A stretch of 64,000 nucleotides of DNA from positions 1 through 64,000 of the forward strand of contig NZ_JAVAMB010000024.1 of NCBI RefSeq assembly GCF_030730925.1. Reading direction: 5' to 3'. The position numbers and the translations under genes are program-made. The DNA is from Flavobacterium sp. DG2-3 (GTDB lineage: Bacteria > Bacteroidota > Bacteroidia > Flavobacteriales > Flavobacteriaceae). The notes below the pieces were generated by a model. The model was not told the origin of the DNA, did not search any database, and saw nothing but the letters and a program-made list of their open reading frames with translations. This document shows, in pieces, positions 25,611 to 34,265 of this stretch (position 1 is the first letter of the stretch; every line of letters starts with the position of its first letter).

Positions 25611-26270
25611 TTATATTCTAATGAACTTAATTTGATGTTCGAACAGGTCTAAAATCAATTCATTTTCAGATAATTCGTATTTAATATTACTTGGAAAAGT
25701 ATCGTTTTGCCAGATCAAAATTTGATTCTTTGATAATTCAAACCTTCCCATTTTTATTGAAAAATAACCATCACCCCCACTTAAGTAATTTACGGGGATT
25801 TCTACATGACAATTTCTTTTGTTATCAATTTGCAAATCCAAAGTAAATTTTAGATGACCTTTTATTTCAATAGCGTCAATCCAATTGCTAAAATTTGAAT
25901 TGTAGTTTAAACCACTATATTTATTCTCTGAAATCCAATTTCCATTTAATAATAACATAGTATCGTAAATACTTTTTGAAATTTTATTCAATTCGTTTAA
26001 CACCATTCTTTTGTCAGAGCTAATTTCAATTAGTTTATCAATAAAAGCTTTGGTTTTAGAAATTTCTAAAAGTTTACTCCATTCTGGATTCTGAATTTCG
26101 AAGAGTGAAATTCGCTTCTGGTATATAATTTCATTTTTACCAACTTCACTGACAACCAGAAAATTTAATTCTTCCGTCAGGTCAATACCAAGTACATATT
26201 GATGCCAATATTCCATTGGTATGAGTTCCGCACCCCTTCCTATTTCTATATATTTACTTTGCTCTGTCAT
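25611..26270 (-). CDS. Hypothetical protein (219 aa) between tRNA remnants
   Basis: No family is recognised. The 219 residues look soluble and mostly beta in the second half (HLKFTLDLQIDNKRNCHVEIPVNYLSGGDGYFSIKMGRFELS), with a helical N-terminal half. There is no signal peptide. The gene is very AT-rich and stands alone between two degenerate tRNA 3' ends in direct orientation, a setting typical of integrated accessory DNA. Confidence 0.65.
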   Translation of the reverse strand: MTEQSKYIEIGRGAELIPMEYWHQYVLGIDLTEELNFLVVSEVGKNEIIYQKRISLFEIQNPEWSKLLEISKTKAFIDKLIEISSDKRMVLNELNKISKSIYDTMLLLNGNWISENKYSGLNYNSNFSNWIDAIEIKGHLKFTLDLQIDNKRNCHVEIPVNYLSGGDGYFSIKMGRFELSKNQILIWQNDTFPSNIKYELSENELILDLFEHQIKFIRI

Positions 26271-26465
26271 TTTTTTTTTAGAAATTCAAATATATAAATT
26301 GTAGCAATCTGTCAAGTTTTTTTTAGAAAACTCTTTTACATTTAATTTTTATTGAAAAATAAAGTCAATTTACACGACAAGTCAATCTTGTAAAAGCTAA
26401 TATGATAAAGTGAACTTAATAACTTTGTTTTCAATATGCAAATAAAAAGTTACTCCAGAATTTTA
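26271..26465. other. AT-rich gene-free stretch upstream of 219-aa gene
   Basis: Nothing recognisable beyond the presumed promoter region of the minus-strand gene; no repeat or hairpin stands out. Confidence 0.5.
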
Positions 26466-26495
26466 GAGACTTGACGGAGTTCGAACCAAAATTTG
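26466..26495 (-). pseudogene. Degenerate tRNA 3'-end remnant 2
   Basis: The minus strand reads TTGGTTCGAACTCCGTCAAG, again a T-arm and acceptor-like end in the same orientation as remnant 1 and the intact tRNA. It shares GGTTCGAA and CCGTCAAG with remnant 1. Confidence 0.5.
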
Positions 26496-26556
26496 CCGTA
26501 AACACTGATGTTGTAAAAATTATAAAAATTAGATAATAATTTTTGAATCAAAAAAA

Positions 26557-26582
26557 GCCTGCAAAATATACACTTTGCAGGC
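26557..26582 (-). terminator. Terminator after tRNA-Arg
   Basis: The stem GCCTGCAAA / TTTGCAGGC is followed by a T run on the minus strand (the A run at 26550-26556). Confidence 0.8.
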
Positions 26583-26597
26583 TTTTAGTTTTTATAG

Positions 26598-26671
26598 TGA
26601 CCCCGGAGGGGTTCGAACCCCCAACCCTCAGAGCCGAAATCTGATATTCTATCCAGTTGAACTACGAGGTC
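26598..26671 (-). tRNA. tRNA-Arg (anticodon TCG)
   Basis: The cloverleaf is complete. The acceptor stem GACCTCG / CGGGGTC has 7 pairs and discriminator A. The anticodon stem TCAGA / TCTGA encloses the loop TTTCGGC with anticodon TCG, which reads CGA/CGN arginine codons. The T-arm is GGGGG-TTCGAAC-CCCTC. The length is 74 nt. CCA is not encoded (TCACTA follows). Confidence 0.93.
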
Positions 26672-26683
26672 AGTTTATATTTT

Positions 26684-26745
26684 AGATTTTATGATTTTAG
26701 AGTTCAGATTTAATCTAAAATCTGAACTCTAAAATCTAAAATTAT
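26684..26745. repeat. Empty palindrome of the TTTAGATTTTAG family
   Basis: The arms TTTTAGAGTTCAGATTT and AAATCTGAACTCTAAAA form a near-perfect hairpin with almost no loop. The right 35 bases (26711-26745) are identical to 36031-36065, where a four-helix-bundle gene lies between equivalent arms. It may also end transcription of the minus-strand yqeY gene. Confidence 0.85.
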
Positions 26746-27195
26746 TTAAGACAACAGTTTTTTAACGATTGTCGAAATGGTTTTCCCTTCAGCAGTTCCG
26801 CCTAATTGAGCAGATGCTAATCCCATTACTTTACCCATTGAAGCAATTCCAGAAGCTCCTGTTTCAGCAATGATTTTTGCGATTACAGCTTCTACTTCTT
26901 CTTCGCTTAATTGAGCTGGTAAAAACTTCTCGATTACAGCAACTTGAGCCAATTCTGGTTCAGCTAAATCTGGACGGTTTTGCTCTGTAAAGATTCTTGC
27001 GCTTTCTTTACGAGTTTTAACCAATCTCTGAAGTAATTTAATCTCTTCTTCTTCAGATAAATCTTCTTTAGATCCTGAAGCAGTTGAAGCCAATAATAAT
27101 TCTGATTTCACAGCTCTTAATGCTTCTAAAGCTACAGTATCTTTTGCTTTCATGGCGTTTTTAATTTCGTCCATGATTTGTGTTTGTAAACTCAT
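26746..27195 (-). CDS. GatB/YqeY domain-containing protein
   Basis: The 149 residues match stand-alone YqeY proteins: DEIKNAMKAKDTVALEALRAVKSEL at the start, the segment ARIFTEQNRPDLAEPELAQVAVIEKFLPAQLSEEE in the middle, and IASMGKVMGLASAQLGGTAEGKTISTIVKKLL at the end. The domain is the tRNA-binding tail of the amidotransferase subunit GatB. The free form has an uncertain role in tRNA quality. It lies directly after ftsZ on the same strand, but a terminator separates the two. Confidence 0.92.
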   Translation of the reverse strand: MSLQTQIMDEIKNAMKAKDTVALEALRAVKSELLLASTASGSKEDLSEEEEIKLLQRLVKTRKESARIFTEQNRPDLAEPELAQVAVIEKFLPAQLSEEEVEAVIAKIIAETGASGIASMGKVMGLASAQLGGTAEGKTISTIVKKLLS

Positions 27196-27370
27196 GTTTA
27201 TGTTTTATTTAAAATAAGCCAAAGCCCATTAATTGATATGTTATTTTGAAATTTGTTCTCGACTTGTTTATCCTGAGCGAAGCCGAAGGGCTCGAACTGA
27301 CAAAAGAATTAACTTAAAAAGTTTAGTAAATAAGTCAAATTTTGAAATTCTGTGCGAAGATAAAAAAAAT

Positions 27371-27400
27371 AACCCGAAAATTAAATCCAATTTTCGGGTT
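27371..27400 (-). terminator. Terminator after ftsZ
   Basis: A perfect 12-bp stem AACCCGAAAATT / AATTTTCGGGTT is followed on the minus strand by ATTTTTTTT. It ends the dcw cluster. Confidence 0.9.
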
Positions 27401-27422
27401 ACCCAATATTATGATTCTAAAA

Positions 27423-29423
27423 TTAATCTACGTTGTCGTGCAAAAATGAATTGTTTGAACGTAATTGCAAATCGTTATTACTGTCTGTTCCAACAGAAAT
27501 TCTAGAATTTGTATTGTTAGATTGCGAATTAGACAAATCTATTCCTAATCTTTTATAAGCAGGTTCTTTTTCTAACTCGTCAATTCTAGAAACATTATTA
27601 TGGAATTTATAGTTAAATTCTTTTAGTTTCTTTCTTCTTTCTTCAGCTCTTAAACGCAATGTTTCTTCGATAGTCAATTCTAAAGGAGAAACTTCAGAAG
27701 TTGTAGAGAAATCTGGCTGGCTAGCAAAATCAACTCTTGGCTTCAATGTGATGTTTAATTCCTCTGGAATAGTTTCTTCAACTACTTTTTCAACTGGTTT
27801 AGAAGCCAATAAATCATTTTCAACTTCCATATATTCTTCTAGAGAATATTTGATGATGCCGTTGTCTGAAACTTCAGTTACTGGCACAAATTGTACTGGA
27901 TCGTTTACTTTAATTTCGCGAGTTTCATTGGTCAATTCAAACAACACTCTATTATCTTCAACAACTGGCTCTCTTTTTACAGGCTCTTGTTTGAACAAAG
28001 GAAGATCAAAAGAGAAAGTTGTTTGTTCTTCTCTTTCAAAAACTCTTTGCTGCTGAACTGGCGGCTGCTGTATTTGCTGAATTGGTGTTTCAGGAGCTGA
28101 AATTGTAAAATCGATATCTGTAATTGGCGAAACAATTTCGAAAGTTACATCTAAGTTTTTGATAAACTCAGACATTACCACTAACTCTTCCTGATTGATA
28201 GCTGGAGCAACAGCTTGTACCGGAGTTTGAGTTATAGCTTGAGTTGGTGTCGGTGTAAATGTTTCATCTTCATCTACCAATTCGAAAACAACTTTATCTT
28301 CTACTTTTGCAGTAGGAGTATCCGTTGTTAAATCAAAAGATGTAAGTGGTCTGTTAGTTAAATTATGAACACTTCTTTGCTCATCTTCTAACGTATGAAT
28401 GATTTTCTTTGGTTCTGTATTTACAATTTCGTTTTGCTGTTCTACATCAAAACCTGTAGCAATAATAGTTACAGCAATAGCTTCACCAAGAGTTTCGTCT
28501 TCACCAACTCCCATAATGATATTGGCATTGTAACCAGCTTCTGCTTGAATATGATCGTTGATTTCTCCAATTTCGTCAAGAGTAATCTCGTGAGCTCCAG
28601 AAACGATAAGCAACAATACGTTTTTGGCACCCGTAATTTTATTGTCGTTTAACAACGGAGAATCTAAAGCAGAAACAATCGCTTCTTTTGCTCTGTTTTC
28701 ACCTTCTGCTACAGACGATCCCATGATCGCAGTTCCACTGTTTGACAAAACAGTTTTTGCATCACGTAAATCGATATTTTGAGTATAGTGGTGCGTAATT
28801 ACTTCAGCAATACCTCTAGAGGCTGTTGCCAAAACTTCATCCGCTTTAGAGAATCCTGCTTTAAAACCAAGATTTCCGTATACTTCTCTTAATTTATTGT
28901 TGTTGATTACAATTAAAGAATCGACTTGCTTACGCAATTTCTCGATTCCAAGAATTGCCTGTTCCTGACGCACTTTCCCTTCAAATTGAAACGGAATAGT
29001 CACGATACCAACAGTTAATATTTCTCTTTCTTTAGCCAATTGAGCAATTACCGGAGCTGCACCAGTTCCAGTTCCTCCACCCATACCAGCTGTAATAAAT
29101 ACCATCTTAGTATTTCTATCCAACATTTTTTCAATATCTGAAATACTTTCGATAGCCGACTGCTGTCCAACGTCTGGGTTTGCTCCCGCTCCTAATCCTT
29201 CTGTTAAATTAACTCCTAACTGAATCTTATTAGGTACTGAACTATTTTGAAGCGCTTGCGAATCGGTATTACAAACGATAAAATCTACGCCTTTAATACC
29301 TTGTTTGAACATGTGGTTAATTGCGTTACTTCCGCCTCCACCTACACCTATTACTTTGATTACATTTGATTGATTTTTTGGTAAATCAAATGAAATACTT
29401 CCAAATTCTGAGTTGCTCATCAT
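27423..29423 (-). CDS. ftsZ: Cell division protein FtsZ with long C-terminal extension
   Basis: FtsZ is the tubulin homologue that forms the Z-ring. The GTPase core fills about residues 1-330: VIGVGGGGSNAINHM near 25, the tubulin signature GGGTGTGAAPV near 115, and the T7 loop NIDLRDAKTVLSN with both catalytic Asp kept. The total is 666 residues against about 380 in E. coli. The extra part is a Thr/Pro/Gln/Glu-rich linker with a few helical blocks, ending in the short conserved tail FLHDNVD. It is the last gene of the division cluster, 88 bp after ftsA. Confidence 0.97.
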   Translation of the reverse strand: MMSNSEFGSISFDLPKNQSNVIKVIGVGGGGSNAINHMFKQGIKGVDFIVCNTDSQALQNSSVPNKIQLGVNLTEGLGAGANPDVGQQSAIESISDIEKMLDRNTKMVFITAGMGGGTGTGAAPVIAQLAKEREILTVGIVTIPFQFEGKVRQEQAILGIEKLRKQVDSLIVINNNKLREVYGNLGFKAGFSKADEVLATASRGIAEVITHHYTQNIDLRDAKTVLSNSGTAIMGSSVAEGENRAKEAIVSALDSPLLNDNKITGAKNVLLLIVSGAHEITLDEIGEINDHIQAEAGYNANIIMGVGEDETLGEAIAVTIIATGFDVEQQNEIVNTEPKKIIHTLEDEQRSVHNLTNRPLTSFDLTTDTPTAKVEDKVVFELVDEDETFTPTPTQAITQTPVQAVAPAINQEELVVMSEFIKNLDVTFEIVSPITDIDFTISAPETPIQQIQQPPVQQQRVFEREEQTTFSFDLPLFKQEPVKREPVVEDNRVLFELTNETREIKVNDPVQFVPVTEVSDNGIIKYSLEEYMEVENDLLASKPVEKVVEETIPEELNITLKPRVDFASQPDFSTTSEVSPLELTIEETLRLRAEERRKKLKEFNYKFHNNVSRIDELEKEPAYKRLGIDLSNSQSNNTNSRISVGTDSNNDLQLRSNNSFLHDNVD

Positions 29424-29510
29424 CTTTTTGGTTTTTTGAAATTCTTATTAAGTACATTTTTTACTTCATGACTTGGGGCCAGAAAGTAATCCTTCTCTTT
29501 TTATTCTAAT

Positions 29511-30914
29511 TTATTCTGCGTTGTCTAAAAATTCTTTGATTTTGTCGACATATCGATCAAAAAATGATCTTCTTATTTTTGTTTCTGTAGATTCGTTAGA
29601 TACCTTTTGGCTTACCGCTTCTCGAGTATCTTCAATAGTTTCTACTTTCTCAACGTAGTTTTCTTCAACTTCGTATCGCTGCACTGGCGGAGCCGTTCTA
29701 TAAACCACTTTTGGCTGTTCCTGAACCAATTCCATTCTAACAGCACTTTGCGAACTGTTTTCGATACTGTTCATTACTAATCCTACTGCAGTTGCAAATA
29801 ACGGACTAGAGATTTCTTCACTAGAGTTACCTGCCAAATGCTCGTTTGGATAACCAATTCTAGTATCCATTCCTGTAATATATTCGACCAATTGTTTAAT
29901 GTGCTGCAGCTGTGCGCCACCACCTGTTAAAACAATTCCTGCGATTAGTTTTTTACGAGGATCTTCGTGTCCGTATGCTTTGATTTCTGCAAAAACCTGC
30001 TCTACAATTTCCACTACTCTTGCATGGATAATTTTAGATAAGTTTTTAAGCGAAATTTCTTTTGGTTCTCTTCCTCTTAAACCTGGAATCGAAACAATCT
30101 CGTTATCTTTATTTTCTCCTGGCCAAGCCGATCCGAATTTTACTTTTAAAAGTTCAGCCTGTTTTTCGATAATCGAACAGCCTTCTTTAATATCGTCTGT
30201 AATTACATTTCCTCCAAACGGAATTACGGCAGTATGGCGAATGATACCATCTTTGAAAATAGCCAAATCTGTTGTTCCGCCTCCAATATCGATAAGCGCA
30301 ACACCAGCTTCTTTTTCTTCCTGACTTAAAACAGCATCTGCAGAAGCTAATGGTTCTAACGTTAATCCAGACAATTCAATTCCTGAACTCTGAATACATC
30401 TTCCCACGTTTCTGATTGAAGACGCTTGCCCTACCACAACGTGAAAACTAGACTCCAATCTTCCACCATACATACCAATTGGTTCTTTGATTTCAGATTG
30501 CCCGTCGATTTTAAATTCTTGTGGCAAAACGTGAATAATTTCTTCTCCTGGAAGCATAGCCAGTTTATTAACCTGATCGATTAAAAGCTGAATATCTTTT
30601 TCGCCGATTACTTCTTCCGGATTATTTCTGCTGATGTAATCTGTATGCTGAATACTTCTGATGTGCTGTCCGGCAATACCCACAACCACATCTTTAATTT
30701 TATATCCAGAATTATTTTCTGCTTCGATTATAGCCTGCTGTATAGACTGAATCGTCTGCGTAATGTTGTTTACTACTCCTCTGGCAACACCCAAACTTTT
30801 GGATTTACCAATGCCCAAAATCTCCAACTTACCATATTCATTTTTTTTGCCGATCATGGCAACGATTTTGGTTGTTCCAATATCTAGACCTACTGCAATG
30901 TTATCTTTTTCCAT
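29511..30914 (-). CDS. ftsA: Cell division protein FtsA
   Basis: FtsA is the actin-like membrane tether of FtsZ. The 467 residues show the phosphate-1 motif GLDIGTTKIVAMIG (9-22), the FtsA-specific 1C subdomain after residue 80, LIDIGGGTTDLAIF near 207, and GIVLTGGGAQLQHI near 325. A C-terminal amphipathic helix (SFFDRYVDKIKEFLDN) can bind the membrane. A longer linker of about 50 residues precedes this helix than in E. coli. ftsQ lies 6 bp upstream. Confidence 0.97.
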   Translation of the reverse strand: MEKDNIAVGLDIGTTKIVAMIGKKNEYGKLEILGIGKSKSLGVARGVVNNITQTIQSIQQAIIEAENNSGYKIKDVVVGIAGQHIRSIQHTDYISRNNPEEVIGEKDIQLLIDQVNKLAMLPGEEIIHVLPQEFKIDGQSEIKEPIGMYGGRLESSFHVVVGQASSIRNVGRCIQSSGIELSGLTLEPLASADAVLSQEEKEAGVALIDIGGGTTDLAIFKDGIIRHTAVIPFGGNVITDDIKEGCSIIEKQAELLKVKFGSAWPGENKDNEIVSIPGLRGREPKEISLKNLSKIIHARVVEIVEQVFAEIKAYGHEDPRKKLIAGIVLTGGGAQLQHIKQLVEYITGMDTRIGYPNEHLAGNSSEEISSPLFATAVGLVMNSIENSSQSAVRMELVQEQPKVVYRTAPPVQRYEVEENYVEKVETIEDTREAVSQKVSNESTETKIRRSFFDRYVDKIKEFLDNAE

Positions 30915-30920
30915 TTTCTA

Positions 30921-31643
30921 TTATTTAGTGCAAACTACTTGTTCCGTAAACCTAAGGTCAATTTTTTTGTATTTGTATAACGAACTATCTAAAACTGCTT
31001 TTTGAAAAAACGCTTTATAGTTTCTAAATTTCTTATCAACATTCATCGTTCTTCCAAAATCTATGAAGTAATCATAGTTACGATTAAACATTTTTAAGCT
31101 TCCATTCGGCATAATCTCTATAGCAATGATGTTTTTTTTCAAAAACGCATCGTCATAAATTGTGCGAAATAAAGCTGCTAAATCTTCGTTATTTTTTTCA
31201 TTTATTGCCCCTGAAACAAGAGGAACTCGCGCAGTGAAATTGTCTGATAAAGGCATTTTATCCCCCTCATAGTCAATATAAAAAGAAGCGCCGCCGTCAT
31301 AAACTCTTGCTATGGGCGTCTTCTGTTTTACTACTGCTTTTAGAACTCCATCGATACTTACAAAAACATTTGACTTCTCAATCATGTCTTGCGTATCAAG
31401 GGTTTTCTCTATCTTATTCAAATCTAGTTCATCTTTTCTAATACTGGAAGCGTCTCTTTTATTTTCTATCAACAATTTATTAACCGTTTCTGGCTTCACA
31501 AAAAGCGTATTTTCTCCTACAAAAACGACCATAGATTTTTTCAGTTTTCGATCTCCATTTCGATGTTGAGCGAAAGAATATAGAAACAAAACCAGTCCGA
31601 AAATAAGTACTAATCTAATATTTGCCCAATTAAATACTTTCAT
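30921..31643 (-). CDS. ftsQ: Cell division protein FtsQ
   Basis: FtsQ is a bitopic divisome scaffold. The 240 residues have a short cytoplasmic end, one membrane helix (about 9-25, IRLVLIFGLVLFLYSFA) and a periplasmic POTRA/beta domain (PETVNKLLIENK..., then VSIDGVLKAVVKQKTPIARVY). The sequence is diverged from proteobacterial FtsQ, but position between murC and ftsA fixes the identity. The start overlaps the end of murC by 14 bp. Confidence 0.93.
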   Translation of the reverse strand: MKVFNWANIRLVLIFGLVLFLYSFAQHRNGDRKLKKSMVVFVGENTLFVKPETVNKLLIENKRDASSIRKDELDLNKIEKTLDTQDMIEKSNVFVSIDGVLKAVVKQKTPIARVYDGGASFYIDYEGDKMPLSDNFTARVPLVSGAINEKNNEDLAALFRTIYDDAFLKKNIIAIEIMPNGSLKMFNRNYDYFIDFGRTMNVDKKFRNYKAFFQKAVLDSSLYKYKKIDLRFTEQVVCTK

Positions 31644-32979
31644 TTAAAATCTTTTTAATTGACGGAACCATCTCTCCCAGATCACCAGCTCCAATTGTTA
31701 CAATAATAGGTGCATCACTGGCTTTAATTGCCCCTAATAAATCTTCTTTTGCAACAATTTTTTTGTTCGCATTAGTCATTTTACCCAAAAGCCACTCAGA
31801 AGTCACACCTTCCATCGGAAGCTCTCTTGCTGGGTAAATATCCATCAAAAACACTTCATCAAACTGCGATAAGCTTTCAGCAAATCCGTCAACAAAATCT
31901 CTTGTTCTGCTAAACAAATGCGGTTGGAAAATCGCCAAAACTTTACGTCCTGGATACAATTCTCTAACTGCTTGATGAACAGCATTTATTTCTGTTGGAT
32001 GATGTGCATAATCATCAATATATACTAATTTTTCAGTCTTAATCTGATACGAAAAACGTCTTCTTATTCCGCTGAATGAAGCAATGGCTTTTGCAATAGA
32101 ATCGGTTGGGGTGCCATAGGTTTTAGCCATTGCAATAGCCATCAATCCATTCATTAAATTGTGCTTTCCAGGCAATCCAAAACGCAGATCTTTTATAATT
32201 TCTGATGGCGTCTGCACATCAAAAACATAAGCCCCATCTTCGATTCGAACATTATACGCCTTATATACAGCATCTTCATTTATAGCACATTGAACACCAT
32301 CTAAAGGCAATTCTTTGGTTATAAAGAGATTATTTTTATCTTCTACTTTTGAAGCAAATTCTCTAAATGAATCTTGAATTGCATCGCTAGTTCCATAGAT
32401 ATCCAAATGATCTGCATCCATAGAAGTTACACAAGCAATATCTGGACGCAAATGCAAAAATGATCTGTCAAATTCATCTGCTTCTACAACCGTTACCGTT
32501 TTACCGCTTCCGATAAGATTTGAATTGTAATTTTCTACAATTCCGCCAATAAAAGCCGTAACGTCTGCACCACTTTGGAACAGAATATGCCCCAAAATAC
32601 TTGACGTTGTGGTTTTTCCGTGTGTTCCTGCAACTGCAAAACAGAAAGTATCTTTACTTATAATTCCAAGAACTTCAGCACGTTTTTTAACCTCATAATG
32701 TCTTTCGATAAAATAATTCCATTCTGAATGTGTCTTAGGAACCGCTGGCGTGTAAATCACCAATGTATTCTCCACATAATAATCAGTTGGAATTAAACTG
32801 ATATTATCTTCAAAATGAATATCGATACCACTTTCAATCAATTCATTAGTTAGCATCGAAGGTGTTTTATCGTAGCCTGAAACTTGTTTTCCAATAAACT
32901 TGAAATAACGAGCTAAGGCACTCATTCCGATACCACCGATACCAATAAAATAAACGTTTTGTATTTGATTTAAATTCAT
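31630..32979 (-). CDS. murC: UDP-N-acetylmuramate--L-alanine ligase MurC
   Basis: MurC adds L-Ala to UDP-MurNAc in the cytoplasm. The 449 residues contain the N-terminal GIGGIGMS (13-20), the ATP loop GTHGKTTTS (118-126), the conserved DEFDRSFLHLRPD near 185, and the C-terminal DDYAHHPTEI near 307. The gene overlaps ftsQ by 14 bp. A 156-bp gap separates it from murG and carries a TAAATTTG box, so murC-ftsQ-ftsA-ftsZ may have an extra promoter. Confidence 0.97.
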   Translation of the reverse strand: MNLNQIQNVYFIGIGGIGMSALARYFKFIGKQVSGYDKTPSMLTNELIESGIDIHFEDNISLIPTDYYVENTLVIYTPAVPKTHSEWNYFIERHYEVKKRAEVLGIISKDTFCFAVAGTHGKTTTSSILGHILFQSGADVTAFIGGIVENYNSNLIGSGKTVTVVEADEFDRSFLHLRPDIACVTSMDADHLDIYGTSDAIQDSFREFASKVEDKNNLFITKELPLDGVQCAINEDAVYKAYNVRIEDGAYVFDVQTPSEIIKDLRFGLPGKHNLMNGLMAIAMAKTYGTPTDSIAKAIASFSGIRRRFSYQIKTEKLVYIDDYAHHPTEINAVHQAVRELYPGRKVLAIFQPHLFSRTRDFVDGFAESLSQFDEVFLMDIYPARELPMEGVTSEWLLGKMTNANKKIVAKEDLLGAIKASDAPIIVTIGAGDLGEMVPSIKKILNESI

Positions 32980-33092
32980 TTTTAAATGTTGTTTTTCAGA
33001 TCTTTACCAATTCTTTATTTTAGTAAAAAACTAGCTATTAAACCTTTATGTTTTTTCGCTACCAAAAGACCTAAATTGCCTAAAATAGCGTT

Positions 33093-33100
33093 CAAATTTA
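33093..33100 (-). promoter_or_regulatory. Putative internal promoter box before murC
   Basis: TAAATTTG on the minus strand fits TAnnTTTG and gives a leader of about 108 nt to murC. Confidence 0.4.
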
Positions 33101-33135
33101 TTTTTGATGTTGTATAATTTTCCTTAAAAATTATA

Positions 33136-34221
33136 TTATAACAACTTTTTTATCTGCTCTACAATTTGCTTTGTAGCATCTGGACGAGCTAGTTTTTTTA
33201 TATTATCGCTTAATTGTTTCTGTTTTCCAGAATCTTTCAGCAGCGCTTCAAAAACAATGCTAAACTGACTATCAAGCTCAGATTCTTTCAACAAAATCGC
33301 GCCTTTTTCATCAACAATTGCTTGCGCATTTTTAGTCTGGTGATCCTCAGCTACATTAGGCGACGGAATAAAAATCACTGGTTTTCCAACAATGCACAAT
33401 TCTGACACTGAAGAAGCTCCTGCCCGTGAAATTATGATATCTGCAGCTGCGTAAACAAAATCCATTCTTTCAATAAAATCGACCACTTTTACATTTGGCT
33501 GATTGTATTTTTTATAGTCTTCAAAATATAATTTCCCGCATTGCCAGATTACCTGTACGTCTTGAGAAAGAAAATTTTGCAGTTCTTTTTCTACTAGCTG
33601 ATTGATTCTTCTCGCTCCCAAACTTCCTCCAAGAACCAATAATGTTTTTTTATTCGGATCTAAACCGTAGAATGCAATTGCTTCTTCACGTTTACTTTCA
33701 ATGTCAATTAAATCCTGACGCACTGGATTTCCCGTTAAAACGATTTTCTCTTTTGGAAAAAAGCGCTCTAAATTTTGATACGCCACACAAATTGCATTTG
33801 CTTTTTTGCTCAACAATTTGTTTGTAATTCCAGGATAAGAATTCTGCTCTTGAACCACTGTTGGAATTCCTGCAGAACCAGCCGCTTGCAACAAAGGTCC
33901 GCTAGCAAAACCTCCCGTTCCGATTACTGCATTTGGCTTAAACTTTTTAATTATTCTTTTTGATTCCAATAAACTGCTTGCCAGTTTAAGAGGAAACATC
34001 ATATTCTGTAAAGTCAGTTTTCGCTGTAAACCTGCAATCCAAAGACCTTTTATTTCATAACCTGCTTGTGGCACTTTCTGCATTTCCATTTTATCTTTGG
34101 CGCCTACAAAAAGAAATTCCGCATCAGGAAATTGTAATTTTAATTCGTTTGCAATTGCAATCGCAGGATAGATATGCCCTCCTGTTCCTCCTCCGCTAAG
34201 TATGAATTTATACTTTGTCAT
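33136..34221 (-). CDS. murG: Lipid II synthase MurG
   Basis: MurG adds GlcNAc to lipid I on the inner face of the inner membrane. I use ATG 34221 (361 residues), three codons inside the longer TTG frame. It shows the glycine-rich loop GGGTGGHIYPA (9-19), EQNSYPGITNKLLSKKA near 125, GGSLGARRINQ near 190 and SRAGASSVSELCIVGKPVIFIPSP near 260, all typical of GT28 enzymes. It lies between ftsW and murC on the same strand. Confidence 0.97.
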   Translation of the reverse strand: MTKYKFILSGGGTGGHIYPAIAIANELKLQFPDAEFLFVGAKDKMEMQKVPQAGYEIKGLWIAGLQRKLTLQNMMFPLKLASSLLESKRIIKKFKPNAVIGTGGFASGPLLQAAGSAGIPTVVQEQNSYPGITNKLLSKKANAICVAYQNLERFFPKEKIVLTGNPVRQDLIDIESKREEAIAFYGLDPNKKTLLVLGGSLGARRINQLVEKELQNFLSQDVQVIWQCGKLYFEDYKKYNQPNVKVVDFIERMDFVYAAADIIISRAGASSVSELCIVGKPVIFIPSPNVAEDHQTKNAQAIVDEKGAILLKESELDSQFSIVFEALLKDSGKQKQLSDNIKKLARPDATKQIVEQIKKLL

Positions 34222-34265
34222 CTCTTTCAAAAATTACAACGTTTTAAAATTTATTCTCTTTTTAA

